A DNA stretch of 64,000 bases from Vibrio sp. ED004. GTDB lineage: Bacteria; Pseudomonadota; Gammaproteobacteria; Enterobacterales; Vibrionaceae. Shown here in pieces: positions 26,707-36,691 of the stretch. The notes beneath the pieces are model-generated. The model did not search any database and was not told the DNA's origin. It saw nothing but the letters and a program-made list of their open reading frames with translations. The position numbers were made by a program, and so were the translations under genes. Numbering within the stretch: the first letter of the stretch is position 1; every line of letters starts with the position of its first letter. Location: the NCBI RefSeq assembly GCF_023206395.1, contig NZ_CP066149.1, positions 2,046,001 through 2,110,000 of the forward strand, read 5' to 3'.

Positions 26707-27729
26707 TTATTCAATGTGCAGATCGAGTGGTGTCTTACTGCTGCGGCCGCCGATCTCGCGAGTTAACTTAGGCACTAGGTAACCAGAAACCTCAGAGATT
26801 AAACCCTTAAAGTGATGCTTCGCTTCTTCATCTGAAATATAGAAGTGAGCGGCGCCCTGAACCTTATCAAGAACATGCATATAGTAAGGTAAAACACCGG
26901 CATCGAATAGCTTTTCGCTTAATTCTTTCAATGAGTTAGCGCTGTCATTGACGCCTTTTAGCATCACGCCCTGATTAAGCAGAGTCGCACCACTGAGTTT
27001 CAACTTATGGAAAGCTTGTTTGAGCTCCACGTTGATTTCATTGGCGTGATTGATATGGCTGACCATGACCACATTGAGGCGAGTTTGAGCTAACAATTGG
27101 CATAGTTCATCAGTCACTCGAGCAGGGATCACAACCGGTAATCGGCTATGAATTCGAACGGTTTTTACATGCGGGATCTGTTCGATGGCATGGATAAGCC
27201 AATCTAGTTCGCTGTCTTTGGCCATCAAAGGATCGCCACCGGATAAGATAACCTCGTTGATCTCCGGGTGCTGAGTCACATAGTCGAGGCTGGTTTGCCA
27301 AACCGTTTTTGAGCCCTTGTTATCTTGATACGGAAAATGACGACGGAAGCAGTAGCGACAGTTAATCGCACAGCCACCTTTCACTATCATCAATGCGCGA
27401 TTTTTGTATTTGTGCAGTAGTCCAGGAATAGCGTTGTCTTGTTCTTCCAATGGATCAGCAGAATAGCCCTGATGAACCTCAAACTCTTCACTTAGAGGCA
27501 AAACCTGTCGCAGCAAAGGGTCGTGTGGGTTGCCTTTTTCCATTCGTTCGACAAAGCTAAGAGGAACCCGAAGTGCAAATAACTCACGTGCAGCAAAGCC
27601 TGCTTGCCACGGTGTTGGGTCTATTTCCAATGTCTCAAGCAGTTTTGTCGGGTCAGAGATCGCATTCGATAGTTGTTTGAGCCAGTTTTGCTCAACAGAT
27701 TCGACTTTTCGGGTTATGATATGCGGCAT
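26707..27729 (-). CDS. epmB: EF-P (R)-beta-lysylation radical SAM enzyme EpmB
   Basis: A 340-aa lysine 2,3-aminomutase-like enzyme that makes (R)-beta-lysine for elongation factor P. The radical SAM cluster motif is CAINCRYCFRR and a GGDPLM block follows. A PLP lysine is expected in the C-terminal region. It is divergent from efp across only 33 bp, so the two genes must share a promoter region, and it works with epmA at 32464. Confidence 0.95.
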   Translation of the reverse strand: MPHIITRKVESVEQNWLKQLSNAISDPTKLLETLEIDPTPWQAGFAARELFALRVPLSFVERMEKGNPHDPLLRQVLPLSEEFEVHQGYSADPLEEQDNAIPGLLHKYKNRALMIVKGGCAINCRYCFRRHFPYQDNKGSKTVWQTSLDYVTQHPEINEVILSGGDPLMAKDSELDWLIHAIEQIPHVKTVRIHSRLPVVIPARVTDELCQLLAQTRLNVVMVSHINHANEINVELKQAFHKLKLSGATLLNQGVMLKGVNDSANSLKELSEKLFDAGVLPYYMHVLDKVQGAAHFYISDEEAKHHFKGLISEVSGYLVPKLTREIGGRSSKTPLDLHIE

Positions 27730-27762
27730 TGAAATTAACTCAAAGATGTGGAAGAGAAAATC

Positions 27763-28329
27763 ATGGCGTCAGTAAGCACCAATGAATTCAAAGGCGGTTT
27801 AAAATTCATGATGGATAACGAGCCTTGCTCAATTATCGAAAATGAATACGTTAAGCCAGGTAAAGGCCAAGCGTTTAACCGTGTTAAACTTCGTAAACTG
27901 CTGTCAGGCAAAGTGTTAGAGAAAACATTTAAGTCAGGCGATACAGTAGAACTAGCGGACGTTGTAGACGTTGAACTAGGCTACCTATACAGCGATGGCG
28001 AATTCTACCACTTCATGAACAACGAAACATTCGAGCAAATCGCTGCTGATGCAAAAGCAGTAGGCGAGACTTCTAAATGGTTAGTTGAAAACGACGTATG
28101 TACTCTAACGTTGTGGAATGATAACCCTATCACAGTAACTCCACCAAACTTTGTTGAGATCGCAGTAACAGAAACCGATCCTGGCCTTAAAGGCGACACA
28201 CAAGGTACTGGCGGTAAGCCTGCAACTCTAGCAACTGGCGCGGTAGTTCGCGTACCTCTATTCATCGCAATCGGTGAAGTTGTTAAAGTTGATACTCGTA
28301 CTGGCGAATACGTTGGTCGTGTGAAGTAA
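27763..28329 (+). CDS. efp: Elongation factor P
   Basis: A 188-aa factor that relieves ribosome stalling at polyproline. I start it at the ATG at 27763 ([12 protein letters not shown]); the frame from 27748 would overlap the RBS (GAAGAGAAAA). The beta-lysylation site is Lys34 in VKPGKGQAF. Three beta-barrel domains of normal length are present. EpmB (divergent neighbour) and EpmA (4 kb away) supply its modification. Confidence 0.98.
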   Translation: MASVSTNEFKGGLKFMMDNEPCSIIENEYVKPGKGQAFNRVKLRKLLSGKVLEKTFKSGDTVELADVVDVELGYLYSDGEFYHFMNNETFEQIAADAKAVGETSKWLVENDVCTLTLWNDNPITVTPPNFVEIAVTETDPGLKGDTQGTGGKPATLATGAVVRVPLFIAIGEVVKVDTRTGEYVGRVK

Positions 28330-28345
28330 TTTACTTCAAGTATCT

Positions 28346-28374
28346 GAAAAAGGTCGCTTAGGCGGCCTTTTTTG
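28346..28374 (+). terminator. efp terminator
   Basis: AAAGGTCGC/GCGGCCTTT stem with loop TTAG followed by T6, just after efp. Confidence 0.8.
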
Positions 28375-28383
28375 TATCTGGAG

Positions 28384-28507
28384 ATCGGGGAAGAGCGGAA
28401 GAGGAAGATACGCGTAAACGAGATGCGGGATGCGAAGAGCTAGAAGGGCAGATGCGAGTAAACGGGATGCGGGATACGAAGATCGGGAAGATCAAGAGCG
28501 AGTAAGC
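28384..28507 (+). repeat. Dispersed intergenic repeat, copy 4 (three units)
   Basis: Successive variants of GATGCGAGTAAACGGGATGC and GGGATACGAAGATC. It is inverted relative to copy 5 at 28573, with the frd terminator between them. Confidence 0.6.
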
Positions 28508-28535
28508 TAGGTGTGTGAGATTCGACAAGCAAAAA

Positions 28536-28568
28536 AAAAGCAGAGCTGGATAACCTAGCTCTGCTTTT
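28536..28568 (-). terminator. frdABCD operon terminator
   Basis: AGCAGAGCT (28539-28547) pairs with AGCTCTGCT (28557-28565). On the minus strand the stem runs into a long T tract, about 65 bp after frdD. Confidence 0.85.
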
Positions 28569-28572
28569 AGTC

Positions 28573-28627
28573 TTTTCGCTCTTAAGCTTTTCGCATCTCG
28601 ATTACTCGAATCTCGAATCTGCTCTTA
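28573..28627 (-). repeat. Dispersed intergenic repeat, copy 5
   Basis: TTTTCGCATCTCGATTACTC and CGAATCTCGAATCTGCTC are inverted units of the family at 15786 and 28384, placed right at the frdD stop. Confidence 0.6.
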
Positions 28628-28631
28628 GTTG

Positions 28632-29018
28632 TTAAATCATAAAGATGAAGATAACAGACAATGCGCTAATTAGGCCTGCAAAGAAGTAGCAACCCACTTT
28701 ACCCGCAACGCCGACGTGGAACTTAAGGTCGTGCATGCCGTGGTGAAGACGGTGCATTGCGTGCCACATTGGCAGGGCTAGCGTACCGATGATGAATAGT
28801 GCACCGATGATACTGGTCGCGAACTCAGACACACGCTCGTAGCTCATTGCATCCGCATCGATGATGCCCATTGGCACTAAGATACCTAACACTAGAACTG
28901 TGATTGGTGTGATCATCGCGAACCAAGTACCGCCAGCGCCAAATAGACCCCACCAGATTGGCTCATCAGAGCGTTGAGGATTGTGGTTAACAGGCTTAAC
29001 TTTGTAGTTTGTGTTCAT
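28632..29018 (-). CDS. frdD: Fumarate reductase membrane anchor FrdD
   Basis: A 128-aa inner-membrane subunit with three transmembrane helices. With FrdC it anchors the fumarate reductase and takes electrons from menaquinol. [20 protein letters not shown] is characteristic of FrdD. Last gene of frdABCD, 12 bp after frdC. Confidence 0.95.
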   Translation of the reverse strand: MNTNYKVKPVNHNPQRSDEPIWWGLFGAGGTWFAMITPITVLVLGILVPMGIIDADAMSYERVSEFATSIIGALFIIGTLALPMWHAMHRLHHGMHDLKFHVGVAGKVGCYFFAGLISALSVIFIFMI

Positions 29019-29030
29019 AACGAAAGCTCC

Positions 29031-29414
29031 TTACACCACAACAAGAACGATTAAAGAAATAAAAGCCACCGCTGCCCACTGAGTCAGTACGATGATTCTC
29101 TTATCAACCAATTTGCCTTTAAGGCGGATTGGCATCACTTGAGGCATCATGCTGAAGAAGGTTTGAGCGTGCATTAAGCTACCTAGCAGTGCCACGATAT
29201 TAATACCGACAATGATAGGGTTCGCCATAAAGCTCAACCAACCCGCCCACGCTTCAGGGCCTTTCACTAGCGCACCTAAACCAAAAGTTAGGAACACAGT
29301 GAACAGAATCAAAGGCAGTACAGTTGCTTCACGTAGCATGTAGAAGCGGTAGAACGGATGGTTGCTCCACCATGTTCTCTTCATCTCACGAACATAAGGC
29401 TTACGATTGCTCAT
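29031..29414 (-). CDS. frdC: Fumarate reductase membrane anchor FrdC
   Basis: A 127-aa membrane subunit with three transmembrane helices. The N terminus MSNRKPYVREMKRTWWSNHP and FYMLREATVLPL match FrdC, including the Arg/Glu region near the quinol site. It starts 1 bp after frdB. Confidence 0.95.
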   Translation of the reverse strand: MSNRKPYVREMKRTWWSNHPFYRFYMLREATVLPLILFTVFLTFGLGALVKGPEAWAGWLSFMANPIIVGINIVALLGSLMHAQTFFSMMPQVMPIRLKGKLVDKRIIVLTQWAAVAFISLIVLVVV

Positions 29415-29415
29415 A

Positions 29416-30180
29416 TTATGCCTCCTCTGCTGTTTTTACTTGCGACCCGTCTGGCTTGAACATCGAGATAACGAAGTCCATTGAAGACTCAACTTTACCT
29501 TGGTTCACTGCAGCAGCTGGGTCTACTTTCTTCGGACATACTTCAGAACAGTAACCAACGAACGTACAGCCCCAAGCGCCGTTTTCACCGTTGATAAGCT
29601 TCATACGTTCAGCTTTACCGTTGTCACGGCTATCTAGGTTGTAACGGTGAGCAAGAGTCAATGCTGCAGGGCCGATGAACTCAGGGTTCAAACCGAATTG
29701 AGGACACGCTGCGTAACAAAGACCACAGTTGATGCAGCCAGCGAACTGTTTGTACTTCGCCATTTGCTCAGGAGTTTGAATGTTAGTGCCGTCTTCAGGC
29801 TTACGGTCGTTACCAATGATGTAAGGCTTAATCGCTTCAAGGCGCTCGATGAACGGCGTCATGTCGACAATCAAATCTTTCTCGATTGGGAAGTTAGCAA
29901 GCGGTTCAATCGTTAGGCCGTTCGGGTAGTCACGTAAGAAGCTCTTACACGCTAGCTTTGGCACACCATCAACCATGATGCCGCAAGAGCCACAGATCGC
30001 CATACGACAAGACCAACGGTATGAAAGGTCTTTGTCTTGGTGATCTTTGATGTAACCAATCGCATCAAGTACTGACATGGTTTCATCGAATGGGACTTCG
30101 AAAGTCTGCATGTAAGGTTCTGCATCTTTCTCTGGGTCGTAGCGCAGAATGTCTACTTTTTGGATACGGTTCGCTGACAT
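29416..30180 (-). CDS. frdB: Fumarate reductase iron-sulfur subunit FrdB
   Basis: A 254-aa subunit carrying three clusters: [2Fe-2S] ligands in [15 protein letters not shown] and a later Cys, then [15 protein letters not shown] and [17 protein letters not shown] for the [4Fe-4S] and [3Fe-4S] centres. It passes electrons from the membrane anchors to FrdA. Its ATG overlaps the frdA stop by one base. Confidence 0.97.
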   Translation of the reverse strand: MSANRIQKVDILRYDPEKDAEPYMQTFEVPFDETMSVLDAIGYIKDHQDKDLSYRWSCRMAICGSCGIMVDGVPKLACKSFLRDYPNGLTIEPLANFPIEKDLIVDMTPFIERLEAIKPYIIGNDRKPEDGTNIQTPEQMAKYKQFAGCINCGLCYAACPQFGLNPEFIGPAALTLAHRYNLDSRDNGKAERMKLINGENGAWGCTFVGYCSEVCPKKVDPAAAVNQGKVESSMDFVISMFKPDGSQVKTAEEA

Positions 30181-32012
30181 TATGCTTGCTCCTCTTCGCT
30201 CTTCTCATCTTTCTTAGCATTCGCTTCTGCAGCTTTTTCGGCGGCAGCGGCTTTCTCTGCTGCTTCACCGTATAGACGAGCTTTAGGTTGAGATTTAGTA
30301 ATCTTCACGCCGCTGTAGTCGATAGTTGGTGCTGCATCTTCGTTGTAGAACGATAGAGAGTGTTTCAGGAAGTTCACGTCATCACGCTCTGTGCAGTTGT
30401 CGTCTAGACGTTGGTGTGCACCACGAGACTCTTTACGTAGAATTGCTGAGTGAACCATCGCTTCCGCCACTTCTAGGCCGTAGCCCACTTCGATAGCGTA
30501 AAGTAGGTCAGTGTTGAACACTTTGCCTTTGTCTTTAATGCTGATTTTCTTGTAGCGTGCTTTCAGTTCAGTGATTTTGTCGATGGTTTCTTGCATCAAG
30601 TCTTCTTGACGATAGATACCACAACCCGCTTCCATGGTGTGACCCATTTCAGTACGGATATCAGCCCAGTTCTCATCGCCTTCTTGGTTTAGTAGACCAG
30701 CGATGCGATCTTCAACTGCTTTCACTTGCTTAGCGATAGACTCTTCATTCCAGCCTTTGAATTCAGCAGCGCGTTTCACCGCTTGTTCACCCGCTACGCG
30801 ACCAAATACCACGAACTCAGCCAGAGAGTTAGAACCTAGGCGGTTTGCACCGTGTAGGCCAACAGAGGCACATTCACCTACCGCGAATAGGCCTTTAATG
30901 CGAGTTTCACAAGTACCGTTAGTTTCAATACCACCCATGGTGTAGTGAACAGTTGGACGAATTGGGATTGGCTCTTTTGCTGGGTCGACGTTTACGTAAG
31001 CTTTTGCAAGCTCACAGATAAACGGTAGACGCTCTTGCAGGTACTCTTCACCAAGGTGGCGAAGGTCAAGGTGTACTACATCACCAAGCGGGTGCTTGAT
31101 GGTGTTGCCTTTTTGCTGCTCGTGCCAGAATGCTTGAGAAACTTTGTCACGAGGACCCAGTTCCATGTATTTGTTTTTCGGCTCGCCCACTGGAGTTTCA
31201 GGGCCCATGCCGTAATCTTGCAGGTAACGGTAGCCGTTCTTGTTGACGATGATACCGCCTTCACCACGACAACCTTCGGTCATCAAGATGCCAGTGCCTG
31301 GAAGGCCTGTTGGGTGGTATTGAACGAACTCCATATCACGCAGTGGTACACCGTGGCGATAAGCCATTGCCATACCGTCGCCCGTTACGATGCCGCCGTT
31401 AGTATTACAGTGGTAAACACGACCTGCGCCACCCGTTGCTAGAACAACAGATTTCGCTTTAATGGTAACAAGCTCACCTTCAGACATATGAATCGCGATA
31501 AGGCCTTGTACTTCGCCCTCTTCAACGATCAAATCCACCACAAAGTATTCATCAAATCGTTTGATTGTGTCGTACTTCATCGAAGTCTGGAACAGAGTAT
31601 GAAGCATGTGGAAGCCGGTTTTATCCGCTGCGAACCACGTTCTCTCTACCTTCATACCGCCGAATCGGCGTACGTTTACTTCACCGTTTTCTTTACGACT
31701 CCATGGGCAGCCCCATTGTTCCATTTGGATCATTTCGCGAGTCGCGTTTTCAACAAAGTATTCAACAACATCCTGTTCACATAGCCAGTCGCCACCGCCA
31801 ACAGTATCGTTGAAGTGGTTATCTAAGCTATCTTCGTCTTTAATTACCGCTGCTGAACCGCCTTCTGCTGCTACCGTGTGCGAACGCATTGGGTAAACTT
31901 TAGAAATCAGTGCTACTTCCAGTTCAGGATTAGCTTCAGCCGCAGCAATAGCTGTACGAAGACCAGCGCCGCCTGCGCCGATGACTGCGATATCTGTGGT
32001 AATTGTCTTCAC
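30180..32012 (-). CDS. frdA: Fumarate reductase flavoprotein FrdA
   Basis: The 610-aa catalytic subunit reducing fumarate to succinate in anaerobic respiration. It has the N-terminal FAD site [20 protein letters not shown], the covalent-flavin His45 ([10 protein letters not shown]) and the catalytic block [10 protein letters not shown]. The C terminus has a charged Ala/Lys/Glu-rich extension (about 585-610). First gene of the operon; CRP- and FNR-like sites lie upstream. Confidence 0.97.
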   Translation of the reverse strand: MKTITTDIAVIGAGGAGLRTAIAAAEANPELEVALISKVYPMRSHTVAAEGGSAAVIKDEDSLDNHFNDTVGGGDWLCEQDVVEYFVENATREMIQMEQWGCPWSRKENGEVNVRRFGGMKVERTWFAADKTGFHMLHTLFQTSMKYDTIKRFDEYFVVDLIVEEGEVQGLIAIHMSEGELVTIKAKSVVLATGGAGRVYHCNTNGGIVTGDGMAMAYRHGVPLRDMEFVQYHPTGLPGTGILMTEGCRGEGGIIVNKNGYRYLQDYGMGPETPVGEPKNKYMELGPRDKVSQAFWHEQQKGNTIKHPLGDVVHLDLRHLGEEYLQERLPFICELAKAYVNVDPAKEPIPIRPTVHYTMGGIETNGTCETRIKGLFAVGECASVGLHGANRLGSNSLAEFVVFGRVAGEQAVKRAAEFKGWNEESIAKQVKAVEDRIAGLLNQEGDENWADIRTEMGHTMEAGCGIYRQEDLMQETIDKITELKARYKKISIKDKGKVFNTDLLYAIEVGYGLEVAEAMVHSAILRKESRGAHQRLDDNCTERDDVNFLKHSLSFYNEDAAPTIDYSGVKITKSQPKARLYGEAAEKAAAAEKAAEANAKKDEKSEEEQA

Positions 32013-32463
32013 AGTTATTCTCCAGTGTGATGCGGAGTATTCCGCTTGTTATTATAAAAAGCCTATTTAGAGAGCAGTAAACGGCATCAACCGATCATCA
32101 CCCCTAAGCCTTAAGTGGTAGGTTCAGTGTAAGAGAGGAGGGTGTTTGAAAAATTGATGTATTTAGGTTTTTGCTTCGGTAATGCATATAGAGGCATAGA
32201 ATTTATAGGTTATGTGACTGCAATCACGGCAATCAATTGTTGATAACGATTCCCCCACAAGGCTCGTGTTAACGGCTTGTTGAGTATGATTTTTGTTATC
32301 AATGCTGGGAGAGGTCAAATATGTATAAATGTATTGTAGAACGTGATTTTATGGCTTCATGAAAACCGTATGATGACCTCATTAATACAAAGATAGAAGC
32401 TTACAAAAGCGACGAAAAGTGATAATTTTCTTCGCCTAGAATTCAGTGATATGGAACTTAGTA
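32013..32463. promoter_or_regulatory. frdA-epmA divergent control region with CRP and FNR-like sites
   Basis: TGTGACTGCAATCACG at 32213-32228 matches the CRP consensus TGTGA-N6-TCACA at all but the last base. TTGATAACGATTCC at 32240-32253 has a good FNR left half (TTGAT) with a weak right half. They lie about 200-240 bp from the frdA start. No gene is seen in this 450-bp gap. Confidence 0.5.
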
Positions 32464-33435
32464 ATGCACTCAACATGGCAACCTGCCGCAACCATTAAGC
32501 AGTTAAAGCAACGTGCTGATATCCTTAATCAAATCCGCCAGTTTTTTGCAGAGCGAGACGTGATGGAGGTCGATACGCCAGCCATGAGTCATGCCACGGT
32601 GACGGATGTGCATTTGCATACCTTCAAAACTGAATTCGTCGGTCCAGGTTATGCGCAAGGTCAACCACTGTTCTTTATGACAAGTCCTGAATTTCATATG
32701 AAGCGCTTGTTGGCAGCAGGAAGTGGCTGTATTTACCAAATTTGTAAGTCGTTTCGTAATGAAGAAAACGGCCGTTACCACAATCCTGAGTTCACTATGC
32801 TGGAGTGGTACCGTGTCGGTTTTGATCATCATGACTTGATGGATGAAATGGATCTGCTATTGCAGCAAATCTTAAAGTCAGGTGAGGCAGAACGCATGAC
32901 TTACCAACAAGCCTTTATTGATGTGTTGGGTGTCTGTCCACTTGAGGATTCGATGGATACCCTAAAACAAGCGGCAGCGAAATTGGGGTTGAGTGACATT
33001 GCCGACCCTGAAGAAGACCGCGATACCTTACTGCAACTACTGTTCAGCGTGGGTGTTGAGGAAAAGATTGGTCAAACCGTGCCTGCATTTGTTTATGACT
33101 TCCCAGCTTCACAGGCGGCATTAGCTAAGATTAACCCTGAGGATTCGCGAGTAGCCGACCGCTTTGAGGTGTATTTCAAAGGCATCGAGCTGGCAAATGG
33201 CTTCCATGAATTAGATAAGCCACAAGAGCAGCTTAAGCGCTTTGAAGATGACAATGCTAAACGTATTGAGATGGGCTTATCATCTCAACCGATTGACCAT
33301 CATTTGATTGAGGCATTAAAAGCGGGCTTACCAGACTGTGCGGGTGTTGCTTTAGGTATCGACAGGCTAATCATGCTGGCTTTGGGTTACGACCATATCG
33401 ATGACGTAACCGCTTTCCCGTTCCCACGTTCTTAG
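32464..33435 (+). CDS. epmA: EF-P lysine lysyltransferase EpmA (LysRS-like)
   Basis: A 323-aa class II lysyl-tRNA synthetase paralogue without the anticodon-binding domain; it attaches (R)-beta-lysine to Lys34 of EF-P. I use the ATG at 32464 ([14 protein letters not shown]). Motif 2 ([19 protein letters not shown]) and motif 3 ([15 protein letters not shown]) are intact. Its length matches E. coli EpmA (325). Confidence 0.95.
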   Translation: MHSTWQPAATIKQLKQRADILNQIRQFFAERDVMEVDTPAMSHATVTDVHLHTFKTEFVGPGYAQGQPLFFMTSPEFHMKRLLAAGSGCIYQICKSFRNEENGRYHNPEFTMLEWYRVGFDHHDLMDEMDLLLQQILKSGEAERMTYQQAFIDVLGVCPLEDSMDTLKQAAAKLGLSDIADPEEDRDTLLQLLFSVGVEEKIGQTVPAFVYDFPASQAALAKINPEDSRVADRFEVYFKGIELANGFHELDKPQEQLKRFEDDNAKRIEMGLSSQPIDHHLIEALKAGLPDCAGVALGIDRLIMLALGYDHIDDVTAFPFPRS

Positions 33436-33492
33436 TTTTCTGTTTTTACTGAGAGCTAATAGCTGTTAACTCTCAGCTTTCAATCCGGTTCA

Positions 33493-34380
33493 CTAGCTCA
33501 CCAAGATACCGGTTCCCACTACGGCAACAATGGCGCCGATCCAAGCGTAGGCATTTGGCCTCTGCTTGGTGTACAGCCATAGAATTGGCAGCAACATGAT
33601 AGGTGTGGTTGAAGATAGTAGAGCAACCATGCCGACATTGCCTTCCTGTAGTGCATACAAGATCAGCGTCATTCCCACTGCCATCGCGAGAAAACCGTTC
33701 ACTGCAGTAATTGCGAATATCTGACCATTCATCGGATTCAGTGCGCGTGAAAGCTTGGCACCCGTTAAACGAAATGCGGAATGGGCGACAAAGGCGGTGA
33801 TCATTCGAATAGCAGAAGCGGCTACTGGGTCGATGCTAGTTTGCATCACGGGCTTGGCAATAATACCGCCCAATGCTTGGCAGATAGCCGCCGTGATGCC
33901 CAAAGCAACACCAATCCACACGGTACCCTTGATGGTTTCAAGTTGGTTGTTGGCTTGGCCGCGACGACCAAAGAAGATCGCGGTTAACACACCACTGAAT
34001 ACCAATGCAGATCCAATCAGCTCGCCAGAAGTCATGCTTTCGCTAAACAGGAAGTAACCGAGAATTGCAGAGAACACTGCATGACAGGAGAACAGTAAGC
34101 CCGCTTGGCGTGGCCCCATGCGGTTCAAACAGGCAAATAGGGCAGTATCACCAATGAAGATACCAATCAGGCCAGACAGCATCATCGGTGTGACTAAATC
34201 TGCTTCGACAGTTGACCAGCCACCAGTAAACCAAGCCATGCTCGATAAGATAATAGCGGTACAACCCATGCGCCAACGACTATAGGCGAAAGAACCTAAG
34301 TGTTGAGCAGGCTTTACTGACATTAAGCTCGCAATCGCCCAAAGAAAAGCGGCAGCAAGAGCTAACCATTCGAATCCCAT
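33493..34380 (-). CDS. EamA/DMT-family transporter
   Basis: A 295-aa inner-membrane protein with ten predicted transmembrane helices in two EamA repeats (about residues 3-125 and 145-290). I start it at the ATG at 34380 (MGFEWLALAAAFLWAIASLM), preceded by AAGGATG; the frame from 34428 adds a non-membrane leader. It is a putative drug/metabolite exporter, substrate unknown. It is convergent with epmA. Confidence 0.85.
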   Translation of the reverse strand: MGFEWLALAAAFLWAIASLMSVKPAQHLGSFAYSRWRMGCTAIILSSMAWFTGGWSTVEADLVTPMMLSGLIGIFIGDTALFACLNRMGPRQAGLLFSCHAVFSAILGYFLFSESMTSGELIGSALVFSGVLTAIFFGRRGQANNQLETIKGTVWIGVALGITAAICQALGGIIAKPVMQTSIDPVAASAIRMITAFVAHSAFRLTGAKLSRALNPMNGQIFAITAVNGFLAMAVGMTLILYALQEGNVGMVALLSSTTPIMLLPILWLYTKQRPNAYAWIGAIVAVVGTGILVS

Positions 34381-34514
34381 CTGAATAACATCCTTGTGTC
34401 TGGGATAAATTAGCTCATCAATATGCATTAAACCGAACTGAGAACAAAGTGATTCTTAATAAAAGAACCATGAACGTTTACAGCTCGGCCTAGCTTGATG
34501 TGATTAATTACACG

Positions 34515-36395
34515 TTACACTTTAAAACGCTCCACATCTCGACGCATCGACTCAGCAGCACTACTCATCTCATTTGAGCTGTTGCGGCGGCTTTCCGCTT
34601 GTTGTGCAAGATCATCAGAGGCATCTTTGATTCCTTGTGTATTGCGGCTGATGTCTTCGCTAACCGCGCGTTGCTCTTCGGCTGCACTCGCTATCTGCAA
34701 GGCCATGTCGTTAATTTCGGTGATGGCTTGCGTGATTTTAGTCAGGCTGCCATGGGCTTGCTCTGCAAAACCAACGCTGTTCTCTGCCAGTTGAGTGCTG
34801 GTGGTCATGCTTTCTACGGCATGTTCAGTATTCTTCTGCAGGGTATCAATCATCACGCGGATCTCTTCCGTTGAACCATGCGTTCTTTGGCTGAGTACTC
34901 GCACTTCATCGGCGACAACTGCAAATCCACGTCCTTGCTCACCCGCACGCGCCGCTTCAATCGCGGCATTTAATGCCAACAGGTTAGTTTGCTCGGCAAT
35001 CCCTTGAATGGTGGACAGGATCTGGTTGATGCTTTGCGCGTTGTTTTCCAATTCACGGATTACATTAGCAGCGTCTTCAACTTGGCTCGCAAGGCTAGTA
35101 ATGGCATCGCGGTTCTGTTGAATGACCTCTTGGCCATCGTTACAAGCGGTCGCCGAAGCTTGAGAAGCGGAAGCTGTGAGTTCGGCATGGCTCGCTACCT
35201 CTGCTGCTGTGGCGGACATCTCATGAATCGCGGTCGCAATTTGGTTGATATCATTTTGCTGATTCTCAACTCGAATGGAGGATTGAGTGGCCAATTGGTT
35301 GGCTTTCTCTGCATGATTGTTGAGATCGTGGCTGTGCTCAATTACGCCTTTCAGCATGCTTTGCATCTGGCTCAAGAATTGGTTTACAAGCTCGGCTAGT
35401 TTACCAATTTCATCCATGCGTGTGATATCAATGCGCTGAGTGAGATCACCTCTGCCTTGAGCGAGTTGAGTCAGCGCTTCTGATAAGGTTTGCAATGGAG
35501 AAAGCAGGCGGTTGATGACCATCGTGCTCGCAATCGAAATCACGATGTACAAAATCAAAGAAGTTAGAGAGATGAATTGAATCGCGTCAGATACCGCAGA
35601 GAAGGCCATTTTCTTATCGATAACAATACCCAGTGACCAATCGGTATTCGGGACATTGGCAATGTAGACCAGTTTATCCCCTTGGCCAGGCCAAGTTAGG
35701 GTAGTGATCATTTGATCTTGGAGCAGTTGCGATACTTTATTGGTCGTTAACTCTGGGTTCAAACTGGTCAGTGGTTTCTGACTTAACGCTTCATCACTGT
35801 ACGCAACAATGTTGTTGTTGCCATCGACCAAGAAGGCGAAGCCATCGTTATCCAGTTTTACGTTGAGCACGGTATCTATAATGCTGGTGACGGTTAAGTC
35901 TGCAGCAAGCACGCCCTGTTTTTGGCCACTGAAGGCTTTAGCAAAGCTGATGACGATGCTGCCATCGAAGTCTTGATAAGGTTCAGTAATGATAAGGTCT
36001 GATGCGGTATTCGCATCTTTGTACCATGGGCGCGTGCGAGGGTCGTAGTCTGCTGGCCAGCTTTCCGTTTTATCACCATAAGCGATCGTGCCATCGCTGA
36101 ACCCGGCGTAAACCGATAGGAATTGCCCGGCTTGTTTGGTGATTAGTAATTCGCGGTCAGAGGTACTGTTGCTTGAAATGGTCGGCTCATTGGCCAGCAT
36201 CATATCACTGCGAGTCGAGAGCCAATCGGCAATGTAATTAGTTGTGCCAACACTGACATTCTTCATTTCTTGGTTGATCGCAACTTCAGTCTCTTGAGTG
36301 AGCTGGGTAACCGATATCCAAGCTTGGGTACCACTTACGACGGCGATAATGATCGCAATGGCGATCTGAATTTTAAATTTAATAGTATGTCTCAA
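34515..36395 (-). CDS. Methyl-accepting chemotaxis protein with dCache domain (predicted amino-acid receptor)
   Basis: A 626-aa chemoreceptor. TM1 is about residues 8-28, a periplasmic double Cache domain 30-275, TM2 about 280-300, HAMP to about 355, and the signalling tip near 460-490 ([26 protein letters not shown]). In the distal Cache module Y117, R122, W124, Y140, D142 and D166 ([22 protein letters not shown]) reproduce the spacing of the amino-acid-binding dCache_1AA motif known from PctA. It probably senses amino acids. No C-terminal pentapeptide. Monocistronic. Confidence 0.92.
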   Translation of the reverse strand: MRHTIKFKIQIAIAIIIAVVSGTQAWISVTQLTQETEVAINQEMKNVSVGTTNYIADWLSTRSDMMLANEPTISSNSTSDRELLITKQAGQFLSVYAGFSDGTIAYGDKTESWPADYDPRTRPWYKDANTASDLIITEPYQDFDGSIVISFAKAFSGQKQGVLAADLTVTSIIDTVLNVKLDNDGFAFLVDGNNNIVAYSDEALSQKPLTSLNPELTTNKVSQLLQDQMITTLTWPGQGDKLVYIANVPNTDWSLGIVIDKKMAFSAVSDAIQFISLTSLILYIVISIASTMVINRLLSPLQTLSEALTQLAQGRGDLTQRIDITRMDEIGKLAELVNQFLSQMQSMLKGVIEHSHDLNNHAEKANQLATQSSIRVENQQNDINQIATAIHEMSATAAEVASHAELTASASQASATACNDGQEVIQQNRDAITSLASQVEDAANVIRELENNAQSINQILSTIQGIAEQTNLLALNAAIEAARAGEQGRGFAVVADEVRVLSQRTHGSTEEIRVMIDTLQKNTEHAVESMTTSTQLAENSVGFAEQAHGSLTKITQAITEINDMALQIASAAEEQRAVSEDISRNTQGIKDASDDLAQQAESRRNSSNEMSSAAESMRRDVERFKV

Positions 36396-36634
36396 GGTCC
36401 ATTCCTCTTTTATTAGACAAAAACCTAACTACAGTGACGTACTTGATGGTGAATTAATGTGTCTCTGATAGGCGTATAGTGCCGTTGTCTTAGGCAGAAT
36501 GAATGTGTTTGAAATCATAAATTCTAAATATATTTACTCTGCTTTTTGTAAAACAGTGAAGTAAAATCAAAGTTATTAATTGATTTAAAAATCAATTACT
36601 TGTTCTAGTAATTGTCCGTATTTCAGCACGAATA

Positions 36635-36658
36635 GGCGCTAAATTTACATTTAGCGCC
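36635..36658 (-). terminator. Stem-loop after the DASS transporter gene
   Basis: Perfect 9-bp stem GGCGCTAAA/TTTAGCGCC with a 6-nt loop, 34 bp beyond the minus-strand stop. The T tract is weak, so terminator function is uncertain. Confidence 0.5.
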
Positions 36659-36691
36659 TTAGTCGGAATAAAAGTGATCGTTGAACGTCTA

